This document shows positions 34,908 to 43,778 of a DNA stretch of 64,000 bases, in pieces. The translations under genes were made by a program, and so were the position numbers. The notes below the pieces were generated by a model. It was not told the origin of the DNA. It saw only the letters and a program-made list of their open reading frames with translations, and searched no databases. Source of the stretch: UBA1351 sp964627665 (GTDB lineage Bacteria; Bacillota; Clostridia; Lachnospirales; Vallitaleaceae); the NCBI GenBank assembly GCA_964627665.1, contig CAZVKG010000001.1, forward strand, positions 1 through 64,000, given 5' to 3'. Position 1 is the first letter of the stretch. Each line of letters begins with the position of its first letter.

Positions 34908-35629
34908 AAGCTTTCTTCCTTTTTCTCAAAGAGTAACAATCCTACTATAAATACTATTATATAATAGGCTACTGTAGATAACAACACATTCACGCTACTA
35001 AAATTAAAAAGCATATGATAATTTGTAATCACCGATGTAATCGAAATCGATTTAATCATTGGTATATATATTGATACTAAACTTAATCCAACATAGGTAG
35101 CATAAGCAATGATAATGCTAAGTCCCGTGTTTTTTAATAAGAGTGCTAAGAAATTACCAATCAAAGCAACTAAACCAAGAACTACCATTGCACCTAAATA
35201 TTGCCCCATTGTTCTACCAAGACCTGTTAGCTCGAAACCATCCACAAAGGCACTGATCAATATGGAAAATATAAGCTGATTCACTAAAACGGCACCAATG
35301 ATTACCCATACTGCTAGAATTTTGCTGAGAAAAATTTTTGTTCTGGATATGGGCAACAAATACATATTTTTCATTGTTCCTCGCGTAAAATCAATAGCTT
35401 GACTTTGACCTGCAAAATAGATGGCTAGCAAAGGTAACATAAACGCCATCATGGTTGACAAACTAGCTCCGACAAACTGCGTACCTGAATAAATAGATAT
35501 ATTAAATATGTTTTCCGCAGAAACATACATCAGTGCAAGACCGAAAAAAATTACTGCATATATAGTCAAAAATACTTTTGTATTTCTCTTTTTGATTAAT
35601 TTACTAAGTTCCACTTTAAGTAGTTCCAT
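34892..35629 (-). CDS. ABC-2 type transporter permease
   Basis: A 245-residue permease with about six spans. The N-terminal LLKVELSKLIKKRNTKVFL and the segment GQSQAIDFTRGTMKNMYLLPI (RGTMKNMYLLPISR core) are typical of ABC-2 exporters of the bacitracin/lantibiotic-immunity type (BcrB/LanE-like). It pairs with the ATPase at 35616-36356, overlapping that gene by 14 bp. Ribosome site GAGGTGTATT. Exported substrate unknown. Confidence 0.88.
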   Translation of the reverse strand: MELLKVELSKLIKKRNTKVFLTIYAVIFFGLALMYVSAENIFNISIYSGTQFVGASLSTMMAFMLPLLAIYFAGQSQAIDFTRGTMKNMYLLPISRTKIFLSKILAVWVIIGAVLVNQLIFSILISAFVDGFELTGLGRTMGQYLGAMVVLGLVALIGNFLALLLKNTGLSIIIAYATYVGLSLVSIYIPMIKSISITSVITNYHMLFNFSSVNVLLSTVAYYIIVFIVGLLLFEKKEESLCQFD

Positions 35630-36356
35630 AATACACCTCAGTTCTATACGCTTTAATGGTTGCTAGATAATGTTCCTCAAGGGTTATTCCCCTTGCTTTA
35701 ATACCTTCAATTGACCCTTCAAACAAACATTTTCCATCATAAAGAATGACCACACGATTGGCAATATCAATAAAATCTCCAATCGTATGCGATGATACAA
35801 TTGTCATTTGATCATTTTCTTGTCCCCGAATGCTAAGGTACTCTTTTAAGATTGCTTTCTGTTCAATATCCATTCCATTGAAAGGTTCATCTAGAATCAA
35901 AAGCTTAGGTTGATGTAATATAGCTCTTGCAAAGTCTAATCTCTGCTTCATTCCTGTTGAATATGTTGCAACTTTTTTATCTTTTGCCTGTGTAAGATCG
36001 ACTAATCTGAACACCTCTAAGATTCGTTCTTCATCCACATATGTATAAAATCTACTATAAAGTTTCAGGTTCTCAAAACCTGTCATATACTCGTAATAAG
36101 CCGGAGTTGATACCATAGCACCGACAGATTTTAAAAACTCTGTCGGTTGCTCATTGGTTTTCACACCATCATAGGTAACGCTTCCTGCATTAATTGAAGT
36201 GAGTCCGAGAATTCCACGTATTGCCGTTGTTTTTCCTGCTCCATTCGGACCCAATAAGAGAACAATATCTTTCTTATCCATGTTTAGATTAAAATCAAAA
36301 ACACCTTTTTGTTCTCCGTAGTCTTTAGTTAAGTCTTCAATTTTAAGCGTCGCCAT
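35616..36356 (-). CDS. ABC transporter ATP-binding protein (exporter type)
   Basis: A 246-residue ATPase with Walker A GPNGAGKTT, signature YSTGMKQRL and Walker B LLILDEPFNGMD, then a C-terminal SSHTIGDFIDIANRV H-loop region. This is the BcrA/CcmA subgroup that partners ABC-2 permeases. The start ATG at 36356 follows AAGGGGCGCATTAT and lies inside the end of the upstream secreted-protein gene (14-bp overlap); longer frames upstream are not needed. Confidence 0.9.
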   Translation of the reverse strand: MATLKIEDLTKDYGEQKGVFDFNLNMDKKDIVLLLGPNGAGKTTAIRGILGLTSINAGSVTYDGVKTNEQPTEFLKSVGAMVSTPAYYEYMTGFENLKLYSRFYTYVDEERILEVFRLVDLTQAKDKKVATYSTGMKQRLDFARAILHQPKLLILDEPFNGMDIEQKAILKEYLSIRGQENDQMTIVSSHTIGDFIDIANRVVILYDGKCLFEGSIEGIKARGITLEEHYLATIKAYRTEVYYGTT

Positions 36357-37362
36357 ATAATGCGCCCCTTCCATGAACTCGACGATTTCCGTCGAATTCT
36401 TCAAAATCTTCAGGTTCGATTTCAATGATATCTTTACCCTCAAGGTTTACTTTTTCAGCTACAGTTGTACCTATTTCAGACACTTGAACGGCACCTTTGA
36501 TTTGAACATTATGTTGCGTGCCAAATTCATCGTCACCTGTTAATCTAAAATCAAAACTGAAAGCAACAAATTCATCATCTCGTGTTGTTAGGGCAAGTTG
36601 AACATATTCTAATTCCGTATTATCGACTATCTCAGGGCTCTTATCTTCCATATTAACAAAATCGTTTAATATTGGGTATTTTTCCAATAATGCGGCATCC
36701 GGTCTAAACTCTTCATACTTATCCGCTCTCTTTTCTTGACCACTTGCTGCTGAAACAGCTAAGTTAAGTAACATGGGAATTTCTTCTTTGGTCAATTCAA
36801 AATAAATAGTTTCACTTCCATCTGAGTTATTATGTAATTCAAAGTCATCTTTTAAGTCGCCCATCAAAAAATCCAACAACTCTTCTTGAGCATTTGTCAT
36901 GTCTCCACGAGAATATTCACGGGAATATTCATTCTTATATTCGTCTTCATAATCTGATCTCTCATGCTGGGCCTTCATAGCTTCCCTATCCGCTACGTAA
37001 TAGATGTCTTCCAATACATCAAAAATATAGACGTTTTCATCTTCAGCGTATAGATTCAATTCTTTTGTCACACCTTCATGAGTAAACTTCACTGTACCAC
37101 TACCATTATCTTCACCTTGTGATTTAAGTTCTGTTTCCATGTGAACCAATTTGACTCCATTGTCAATCACTGTGAAGTCTCCTGTTACTGTTGCATTTTC
37201 TTGTTTGAACATCTTGTTCTCATGATTGTCTTCAACATTTTTGGCTAACGCTTTGAATGCTTCGTATCCCTCATACGTTGGGGTGCTTGCATAAGCTGTG
37301 ACCGCCAGTAAACTAAATGCTACTACAAGTGCAATGACCATACCTAAACTTCTTTTTTTCAT
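36343..37362 (-). CDS. Secreted protein of unknown function, TCS/ABC-associated
   Basis: A 339-residue protein with a Sec signal peptide (KKR then a hydrophobic core, AYAS cleavage region near residue 25) and no lipobox or C-terminal anchor. The mature part is acidic, with a tract of alternating charged residues near 135-155 (DYEDEYKNEYSREYSRGD). No known domain is recognised. It starts behind AAAGGAGAATTGAT and is the first gene of an overlapping operon with an exporter and two-component system, so it may be an extracellular sensor partner or the product of an envelope response. Four TTTAGA repeats precede it. Confidence 0.75.
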   Translation of the reverse strand: MKKRSLGMVIALVVAFSLLAVTAYASTPTYEGYEAFKALAKNVEDNHENKMFKQENATVTGDFTVIDNGVKLVHMETELKSQGEDNGSGTVKFTHEGVTKELNLYAEDENVYIFDVLEDIYYVADREAMKAQHERSDYEDEYKNEYSREYSRGDMTNAQEELLDFLMGDLKDDFELHNNSDGSETIYFELTKEEIPMLLNLAVSAASGQEKRADKYEEFRPDAALLEKYPILNDFVNMEDKSPEIVDNTELEYVQLALTTRDDEFVAFSFDFRLTGDDEFGTQHNVQIKGAVQVSEIGTTVAEKVNLEGKDIIEIEPEDFEEFDGNRRVHGRGALYGDA

Positions 37363-37414
37363 ATCAATTCTCCTTTGCATGTTTTATTGTTATAAACTTA
37401 TTGTAAGGGAGAAT

Positions 37415-37463
37415 TCTAAAATCCAAGTAAGGTAATTCTAAAGATTTTCTAAAAGAGTCTAAA
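37415..37463 (-). promoter_or_regulatory. Four phased TTTAGA repeats (likely response-regulator sites)
   Basis: On the minus strand TTTAGA occurs at 37458-37463, 37448-37453, 37437-37442 and 37415-37420, with start distances of 10, 11 and 22 bp, all on one helical face. Two copies extend to TTTAGAATT. A TATAAC -10 follows at 37389-37394 without a recognisable -35. This is the typical layout of a response-regulator-activated promoter. Confidence 0.7.
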
Positions 37464-37464
37464 A

Positions 37465-38097
37465 CTATTTTATTAGTCGATAGTAGTTAAGCGGCCTTCC
37501 AACTTTTCCGTATACCGAGACTAATTCAACTTGATTGTTATCAATTAAGTATTGAATATAACGGTGGACTGTTTGATAAGCTAGTTCGACCCCTTTTGAT
37601 ATTTCTTTTATGGTTTGATCTTCCTTTTGTTCTTCTAGATAGGTCATTATCATTTGAAGGGTTGCCGAACTGATTCCCTTCTCCACAAATACACTTTGCT
37701 CTTGTTCTTTGTTTTTCATCTGCATACTATTGATTTGAAGATTAACATTGACACGAGATATTAAATCCGGTGCTTTTACAGGCTTCAATGAAAAATCCGT
37801 AGCTCCGACAAGCATGAATTTCTCTAATATTTCCTGGCGTTCATCAACCGTCAATACCATAATAGCCACCGTATCATCTATTTCCCGAATTTTTTTCACT
37901 GTCGATAAACCATCATATTTGGGCATATGATAATCGACAATAACAAGGTTGGGCTTATGTCCTTTTAACAATTCCACTCCTTTTAGCCCCTCATTCGCGG
38001 ATACAACTTCATGCCCGGCAAATTTACATATTTCTGAAATGGTGTAGACAATATCCGGTTCATCATCAATTACAAGTATTCTTTTCATATCAGACAT
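37465..38097 (-). CDS. Response regulator with C-terminal HTH (CitB/DcuR-like)
   Basis: A 210-residue regulator. The receiver has IDDEPD, phosphoacceptor Asp in LVIVDYHMPKYDG and Lys in FSLKPVKAPD. The C-terminal part (about 140-210) is a winged helix-like domain (TIKEISKGVELAYQTVHRY, then GRPLNYYRLI) of the type in CitB/DcuR regulators for small-molecule transport. The ATG at 38097 is 11 nt from AGGAGG; the in-frame ATG three codons on is also possible. It is 6 bp behind its kinase and ends the operon starting at 41703. Confidence 0.88.
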   Translation of the reverse strand: MSDMKRILVIDDEPDIVYTISEICKFAGHEVVSANEGLKGVELLKGHKPNLVIVDYHMPKYDGLSTVKKIREIDDTVAIMVLTVDERQEILEKFMLVGATDFSLKPVKAPDLISRVNVNLQINSMQMKNKEQEQSVFVEKGISSATLQMIMTYLEEQKEDQTIKEISKGVELAYQTVHRYIQYLIDNNQVELVSVYGKVGRPLNYYRLIK

Positions 38098-38103
38098 CTT
38101 CTA

Positions 38104-39471
38104 TTATTCCTCCTGATCCACCATTGTTTCGTTTGGCAAGGTTATTTTTACAAGGGTCCCTTCATTTTCTTCACTACTCATTGAAACTGTTCCGTTGTTA
38201 TCTTCGATAACTTTCCTAACAAAAGCTAATCCCAAGCCTGTCGTTGCTTTGGTCGAATAACCGACTTCCCATATTTTTTCCATTTGCGACTTAGATATTC
38301 CTATTCCATTATCTTCTATTTCAATAATAAGGTATCCATTGTTATCATATACGCGAATGTGGATTTTCTTAATGGGTTTTATCGTTTGAACAAGGATTGC
38401 ATTTTCAATCACATTGATGATTGCCCTTGATACACGAACTTTGTTGATATAAAGTAGGGGCAAGTGCTCATCAAAGTCAAAAGTAATCTTTTGACTTTCA
38501 TCCTCTAAGGGAATTTGGGCTCGCACATAGTCAATGATTTCTTCTGTCGATACAACGCGCCGCTTCTTCTCGTATAAAAATCCTGAAATCATCTCTGACA
38601 TTTTCTCTGCTGCATTATCAACTCTTTCTGTATATTCCATGATTTTTTCAGGTTCTTTCGATAATGCCAATAATGAATTCAAACCTCTTATTGTCACAAG
38701 AGGGGTTTTTAGGTCATGGGTAATCGTATGAATTTCTTCATAAACTCTGGTCTGGACAATTTTTGCATGCATAGCATCTAAGGTTAACTGTTTTTCGTAA
38801 TTTTCTTTTGCTATCGCTATGTTTCGATCATTGGTTAAAAACAAAAAAGTGGTAATGAGGGTACTAAATAAAAGGGATATGAAAAAAGCCAATCCTATAA
38901 AATTCAATACCGAAGTACTACCTAAGTATTCTGAAACAATTTTTATGCTTCCCGCTAAATCGCTTACACCAAAATTATAAAAAGTCAGCATGGGCATTAT
39001 ATTTAACCATTGAAAGGCAAAAAACACTTGTAATGAAAGAACAAAATTGCGTCCATAGTATCCTTTTTCTGTCACAACATAGTTGATTAAAAATAGAGTC
39101 GTAATACCTGCCAATATATTTGTTAATAATTCAATCTCAAAGAAAAAATACTCTTGAATTACGAGATTTATGATGATATAGCTAAAACCTTGAAACAAAA
39201 CTTTCCCTAATTTCATCGATATTTTTTCTACAAGGTTACCAAGAAAGATTGTGGTGCCCAAAAGCAAAAAAACACCTTGAAGCATACTGACAATACTCCA
39301 GATTGCTGCTGTCAAAACTAAATGACCGGAATCACCATTAACAATGGCTTTGCGAACATCAACAACCATATTAAACCATAATGCTTCAGAAATAGAAGGT
39401 AGTTGAAAACCTAAGAATAAAAGCGTCATACCGACGATTGCCGTTTTTTCTATAATACGAAATTTTGACAA
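38104..39471 (-). CDS. Histidine kinase with multi-span membrane sensor
   Basis: A 455-residue kinase. About seven membrane spans fill residues 1-215, with little extracytoplasmic sequence of its own, followed by a coiled linker, the phosphoacceptor segment IHTITHDLKTPLVTIRG, and an ATPase domain with NVIENAILVQ, EDNGIGI and a G2 box TTGLGLAFV. The start codon is a genuine TTG, 7 nt after AGGAGG (no alternative ATG fits). Because it has no sizeable external domain, it probably relies on the membrane-anchored proteins encoded just upstream to recognise its ligand (inference). Confidence 0.9.
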   Translation of the reverse strand: MSKFRIIEKTAIVGMTLLFLGFQLPSISEALWFNMVVDVRKAIVNGDSGHLVLTAAIWSIVSMLQGVFLLLGTTIFLGNLVEKISMKLGKVLFQGFSYIIINLVIQEYFFFEIELLTNILAGITTLFLINYVVTEKGYYGRNFVLSLQVFFAFQWLNIMPMLTFYNFGVSDLAGSIKIVSEYLGSTSVLNFIGLAFFISLLFSTLITTFLFLTNDRNIAIAKENYEKQLTLDAMHAKIVQTRVYEEIHTITHDLKTPLVTIRGLNSLLALSKEPEKIMEYTERVDNAAEKMSEMISGFLYEKKRRVVSTEEIIDYVRAQIPLEDESQKITFDFDEHLPLLYINKVRVSRAIINVIENAILVQTIKPIKKIHIRVYDNNGYLIIEIEDNGIGISKSQMEKIWEVGYSTKATTGLGLAFVRKVIEDNNGTVSMSSEENEGTLVKITLPNETMVDQEE

Positions 39472-39482
39472 AGCTTTTCCTC

Positions 39483-40076
39483 CTATCTAAATGCGGACAC
39501 AATGGGTTCTGTTACTTCTGATAGGTCATCCACAAATGTAATCGGTGTTGTTGATGATACCATTTCTTTAAATGTATCCACCTCATTTTCCGGATTAACG
39601 ATAATCACATAATCTGATGATTTTGCAGATAGGTCAAGAAGTGTTTTGGTCTCTTCCGATAACATCTTTCCACCTCTTAAATAGATTGTAATTAAAAAAA
39701 CGTCTTTTTCTTCAATCGCATTTACAAACTGTTCTACCCTTTGTTTTTCTTCTATATAGGTCTTATCCTTTAACCTGTTTCCGACTTCACTATATCCGAC
39801 AACCATAATGGCTGAATGGATATCATCTAAGTTTTCAGTTGTTGCCATAGGTATAAAGTAATTATCAATCATTAATTTATTAATAATATCTTTAACAATA
39901 TAAATATCCGTATTTTGTCCTGCCGAACTAATTAATAAAGGTTCTTTTGCAAGTGGTCTTGTTAAAGCTCTATATGAAGATGTATTTGTTTTATATACAT
40001 TCTGAGATAAGACAATGATTACGAATATACTAAAGATAAGGCTTATTATCGTATATATAACTTTTTGTTTATTCAT
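39483..40076 (-). CDS. Membrane-anchored protein of unknown function
   Basis: About 197 residues: one N-terminal span (about 8-28) and an external domain with EPLLISSAGQNTDIYIVKDII, split by the conserved SAGQ segment, alternating beta/alpha pattern and hydrophobic strands (AIMVVGYSEVG, DVFLITIYLRGG). It resembles what I know as DUF6305 proteins, with moderate certainty; the Rossmann-like pattern suggests a ligand-binding fold. It overlaps the upstream binding-protein gene by 8 bp and precedes the kinase by 11 bp, so it probably belongs to the same sensory complex. Confidence 0.7.
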   Translation of the reverse strand: MNKQKVIYTIISLIFSIFVIIVLSQNVYKTNTSSYRALTRPLAKEPLLISSAGQNTDIYIVKDIINKLMIDNYFIPMATTENLDDIHSAIMVVGYSEVGNRLKDKTYIEEKQRVEQFVNAIEEKDVFLITIYLRGGKMLSEETKTLLDLSAKSSDYVIIVNPENEVDTFKEMVSSTTPITFVDDLSEVTEPIVSAFR

Positions 40077-41703
40077 CGTTCTCATCCAATTCTATGTTTA
40101 TGGCATAAATCATACCCGAAATATGTGGTTCAAAATCTTTGACCTGGTTATTGACACCTAATGCCATCATCGTATGGGCTAAAGGTAATCCGACCATGTT
40201 ATCAACAAGTATTTGTTGTAAGTCTCTATAGATAAATGAACGAAATTCCTTGTCTGCCGTTCTTCTTCCTTTTTTTAACAATTCATCCACATCATCATTG
40301 CTATAATATGAGTAATTTAATCCGCTTCCTATCGTATCATCTGATGAATTAAACATGATATATAAAAAATTATCGGGATCTGCGTAATCGCCTTGCCAAC
40401 CAACAATCGCCAGATCATGTTCACCTAATCGAACGGACTCTAAGTATTCATCCCATTTTACTTCAACGATTTCTGCATTGACGTGAATGAGCGCTAATTG
40501 TTCTTGTAAATACGTGGCCACTTTTTTAGGATATGGATAATAAGTTCTTGGCTGATCCATAACCCATATCGTCGTATCGAATCCATCGGGGTATCCTGCT
40601 TTGGATAACAGGTCTTTACCTTTTTCAATATCATAAGTATAAGTTTTAAAACCTTCATTATATCCAAACACTGTGGGGGGTAAAAATGAATATGCCGGTC
40701 GAGACATAAGATCATAAGATGTAGTAATCATCTCATTCCGATCAACCACATGAGAAATCGCCTGTCTTACCAAAAGATTATCGTAGGCCTTTTTTCTATG
40801 ATTCATTGCTAAATAACTAATATTAAGAAATGGCATATAGTATACATCTGCATATTTTAAATCTGAAGTGGTTTTAACGTCCTTTTCATCAAGCTGGTTA
40901 ATGATATGTATTTCACCGATTTCTAGGGACTGAAGGGCATCTTCTTCCGTCGACAACGTTTCAAAAACTAATTCACTGACTCCGGAATGTTTTTTATAAT
41001 ATTTTTCATTATATATAAGCTCAACCCGCCCTGTATCAGACCACTCTTTTAATATATAAGGTCCGGTTCCCGAAGGATGTGTTTTTAGGTCTTCATTATA
41101 TTTAATGATTGCTGTAGGACTTGCTATTCCAAATGCAGGCATTGCAAGAACACTCAATATGGGCGTATATGGTTCATTCAAAACAATTTCAAACGTGTAC
41201 GTTGAAAGTGCCGTAATGGATTTAATCAATCCGGGATTACCTCCAAAACTCTGATTCCAATAAATAAACTGGCCTATATGATATGGACTCTCTGTATTCA
41301 TCCACCGTTCAAAATTAAAAACAACAGCCTCAGCATCAAAAGGTGTGTTATCATGAAAAACAACATTTTCACGCAGTTTAAATACAAATTTTAAACCGTC
41401 TTCACTCACTTCCCAACTTTTAGCGAGTCCCGGCAAAATCTGTACACCATTATTATCCGTTGTCACTAGGCACTCATAAATATTGGCCGACACCTGAAAC
41501 GATTCAAAGTCTGTTACTATTGCCGGATCTAGACTAATTGAATCACTATGTCTTGCTATGACTAATCGTCCACCTTCGTTTTCACCAAAAAAATTCAACG
41601 ATAAGAACTCTGTTTTCATAACAACAAATATGAATAAAGCTAGAACGAAGACTATTCCAATCACATAAATTTTCTCATCAAAAATTTTCTTGCTTTTAGG
41701 CAT
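40069..41703 (-). CDS. Membrane-anchored family 5 solute-binding protein (likely sensory)
   Basis: A 544-residue protein of the OppA/DppA family (SBP family 5): ISLDPAIVTDFES, GLAKSWEVSEDGLKFVFKLR and WQGDYADPDNFLY are family landmarks. Instead of a signal peptide with lipobox it has an uncleaved N-terminal span (about 12-30, YVIGIVFVLALFIFVVM) and no Cys nearby. It has its own promoter and heads an operon with the protein at 39483, a kinase and a regulator, just downstream of the complete opp operon that has a normal lipoprotein OppA. It therefore looks like a co-receptor, not a transport component. The start at 41703 follows AAGGAG. Confidence 0.85.
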   Translation of the reverse strand: MPKSKKIFDEKIYVIGIVFVLALFIFVVMKTEFLSLNFFGENEGGRLVIARHSDSISLDPAIVTDFESFQVSANIYECLVTTDNNGVQILPGLAKSWEVSEDGLKFVFKLRENVVFHDNTPFDAEAVVFNFERWMNTESPYHIGQFIYWNQSFGGNPGLIKSITALSTYTFEIVLNEPYTPILSVLAMPAFGIASPTAIIKYNEDLKTHPSGTGPYILKEWSDTGRVELIYNEKYYKKHSGVSELVFETLSTEEDALQSLEIGEIHIINQLDEKDVKTTSDLKYADVYYMPFLNISYLAMNHRKKAYDNLLVRQAISHVVDRNEMITTSYDLMSRPAYSFLPPTVFGYNEGFKTYTYDIEKGKDLLSKAGYPDGFDTTIWVMDQPRTYYPYPKKVATYLQEQLALIHVNAEIVEVKWDEYLESVRLGEHDLAIVGWQGDYADPDNFLYIMFNSSDDTIGSGLNYSYYSNDDVDELLKKGRRTADKEFRSFIYRDLQQILVDNMVGLPLAHTMMALGVNNQVKDFEPHISGMIYAINIELDENDE

Positions 41704-41735
41704 TGAAATCACTCCTTCATATGTATCTTCATTGT

Positions 41736-41765
41736 ATTCTAGTCTATTTCTATACTTGTTGTCAA
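41736..41765 (-). promoter_or_regulatory. Promoter of the anchored-binding-protein sensory operon
   Basis: A perfect TTGACA (41760-41765) and TAGAAT (41736-41741), spaced 18 bp, on the minus strand, separate this operon from oppF upstream. Confidence 0.65.
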
Positions 41766-41803
41766 CTTCGTTCAAATCGCTGATTACATAGAATTACTTC
41801 GTT

Positions 41804-42730
41804 CTAAGACTCAACCATCCATTTTTTCAATTCTTCGTCAGTCGCTAGCACTATATGGTCTCCTTCGAGTTCATGATAGATGCCGTCATCATAATTGACT
41901 AAACTTTTATCATAGAACACTCTTTTTCTATGTCTTTCTAGTACAGGGTTTGGATGCGGTACTGCTGAAAGCAGTGATTTTGTATAGGGATGAATCGGAT
42001 TATGATAGATCTCATCTGACGTTCCGATTTCAACAATTCGTCCGTGATGCATCACCGCAATACGATCACTTATATACTTCACCATTGATAAATCATGGGC
42101 GATAAAAATATAGGTCAAATTTCGCTCTTGCTGCAACAATTTCAAGAGGTTAACGACTTGTGCCTGAATGGATACGTCTAAAGCCGATATACATTCATCT
42201 GCAATGACAAAAGACGGATTCATAATGAGGGCTCTTGCTATGCCGATCCGCTGTCGTTGACCACCACTAAACTCATGAGGATATCGATGGGCGTGTTCAC
42301 GGCTTAATCCGACGGTTTCAAGCATTTGATAGACCATTTCATCCTGTTCTTCTGTTGTCGCATATAATTTATGTATATCAAGACCTTGTGCAATGATATT
42401 TAGAACCGTTTTTCGTGGATTAAGGGATGCCATAGGGTCTTGAAAAATCATCTGCATTTTGGTTCTTAACATTTTTTCTGTATTTGAATCTAATCTTCCG
42501 GTTATTTCTGTATCTTCAAATATAATGGTTCCATCTGTTGGCTCATATAACTTAATAATACTTCTTCCGGTTGTTGATTTCCCCGAACCACTTTCTCCAA
42601 CAATTCCAAACGTCTCACCACGATAGACTTTAAAGGAAACATTATCAACTGCTTTTACGGTGAATTTTCGACTTGTCTTAAAATATTGTTTTAGATTTTT
42701 GACTTCTAAAATAACATCACGCTTTTGCAT
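41804..42730 (-). CDS. oppF: Oligopeptide ABC transporter ATP-binding protein OppF
   Basis: A 308-residue ATPase with Walker A GESGSGKST, signature FSGGQRQRIGIARAL and Walker B FVIADECISALD. The C-terminal HPYTKSLLSAVPHPNP is the oligopeptide/dipeptide transporter extension, shorter than in OppD. It overlaps oppD by 14 bp and has AGGAGGCAGAAGAAT upstream. Last gene of oppABCDF. Confidence 0.94.
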   Translation of the reverse strand: MQKRDVILEVKNLKQYFKTSRKFTVKAVDNVSFKVYRGETFGIVGESGSGKSTTGRSIIKLYEPTDGTIIFEDTEITGRLDSNTEKMLRTKMQMIFQDPMASLNPRKTVLNIIAQGLDIHKLYATTEEQDEMVYQMLETVGLSREHAHRYPHEFSGGQRQRIGIARALIMNPSFVIADECISALDVSIQAQVVNLLKLLQQERNLTYIFIAHDLSMVKYISDRIAVMHHGRIVEIGTSDEIYHNPIHPYTKSLLSAVPHPNPVLERHRKRVFYDKSLVNYDDGIYHELEGDHIVLATDEELKKWMVES

Positions 42731-43766
42731 ATTCTTCTGCCTCCTTCTTCATTAATTCAATACGTTTCTCAAGCACATTGGGCATAAAGGTTTCCGGTGC
42801 TTGTTCGTGAAGAAGCCATGTTGCTGCATAATGGGTATCACTAACCTTATACATAGGCGGTTGATATTCAAGGTCAATATTCATCGCATATTCACTACGC
42901 TCTGCAAATGCATCGCCTTTGGGTGGATATAATAAGTTTGGTGGTGCGCCAGGAATCGAATAGAGTTCTACATCTGTGTTTGACATATCCGGTACAGAAG
43001 CTAATAATCCCCAGGTATATGGGTGCACTGGTGTATAAAAAATCTCATCTGCTGTTCCATATTCAGCTATTTTTCCTGCATACATAACTGCAACTCGATC
43101 GGCAATATTGGCAACAACACCAAGGTCATGTGTAATAAAAATAATGGCTAGATTGATTTTTATCTGTAAGCTTTTGATGAGTTCTAAAATCTGTGCTTGA
43201 ATCGTTACATCTAGCGCCGTTGTCGGCTCATCTGCAATCAATACTTTCGGATTACAGGCTAAAGCAATCGCTATAACGACGCGTTGGCGCATTCCACCAC
43301 TTAGTTGATGGGGATACTGCTTATACCTTGCCCTGGGACTATCAATACCTACAAGCTCAAGCAGTTCAATTGCCCTTGCTTTTGCTTGTTTTTTTGTCAC
43401 CTCGTTATGTTCAATAACTGCCTCTTTTATCTGAAACCCCACTGTCATTGTTGGGTTCAATGATGTCATCGGATCTTGGAAAATCATCGCCATTTCTTTG
43501 CCTCTTAAATTGACAATTTCTTTTTTACTCATTTTCAAAATATCCTTGCCCATATAATTGGCTTCACCATTGATAACATTACCATTTTTTGCCAAAATTC
43601 CCATTAAGGCTTTGGTTGTAACCGACTTTCCTGAACCACTTTCTCCAACAATAGCAAGCGTTTCACCTTGGTACAAGTCAAAACTTACGCCACGAATAGC
43701 ATGAACACTACCGTTATGGGTATCAAATGCGATTTCTAAATCTTTCACTTCTAATAGTTTTTCCAT
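42717..43766 (-). CDS. oppD: Oligopeptide ABC transporter ATP-binding protein OppD
   Basis: A 349-residue ATPase: Walker A GESGSGKSV, signature LSGGMRQRVVIAIAL, Walker B VLIADEPTTALD, and the C-terminal HPYTWGLLASVPDM extension with AERSEYAMNID. The usual C-terminal FeS-type Cys residues of this family are not seen in that region. It pairs with OppF on the OppB/OppC core. Ribosome site AGGAGGGAGATAAG, 12 bp after oppC. Confidence 0.94.
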   Translation of the reverse strand: MEKLLEVKDLEIAFDTHNGSVHAIRGVSFDLYQGETLAIVGESGSGKSVTTKALMGILAKNGNVINGEANYMGKDILKMSKKEIVNLRGKEMAMIFQDPMTSLNPTMTVGFQIKEAVIEHNEVTKKQAKARAIELLELVGIDSPRARYKQYPHQLSGGMRQRVVIAIALACNPKVLIADEPTTALDVTIQAQILELIKSLQIKINLAIIFITHDLGVVANIADRVAVMYAGKIAEYGTADEIFYTPVHPYTWGLLASVPDMSNTDVELYSIPGAPPNLLYPPKGDAFAERSEYAMNIDLEYQPPMYKVSDTHYAATWLLHEQAPETFMPNVLEKRIELMKKEAEEYAKA

Positions 43767-43778
43767 CTTATCTCCCTC

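Noticed and set aside
41704..41775. Longer N-terminus of the anchored family 5 binding protein
   Set aside because: The extra 24 codons cover the promoter -10 region and the Shine-Dalgarno; ATG at 41703 has AAGGAG at the right distance.
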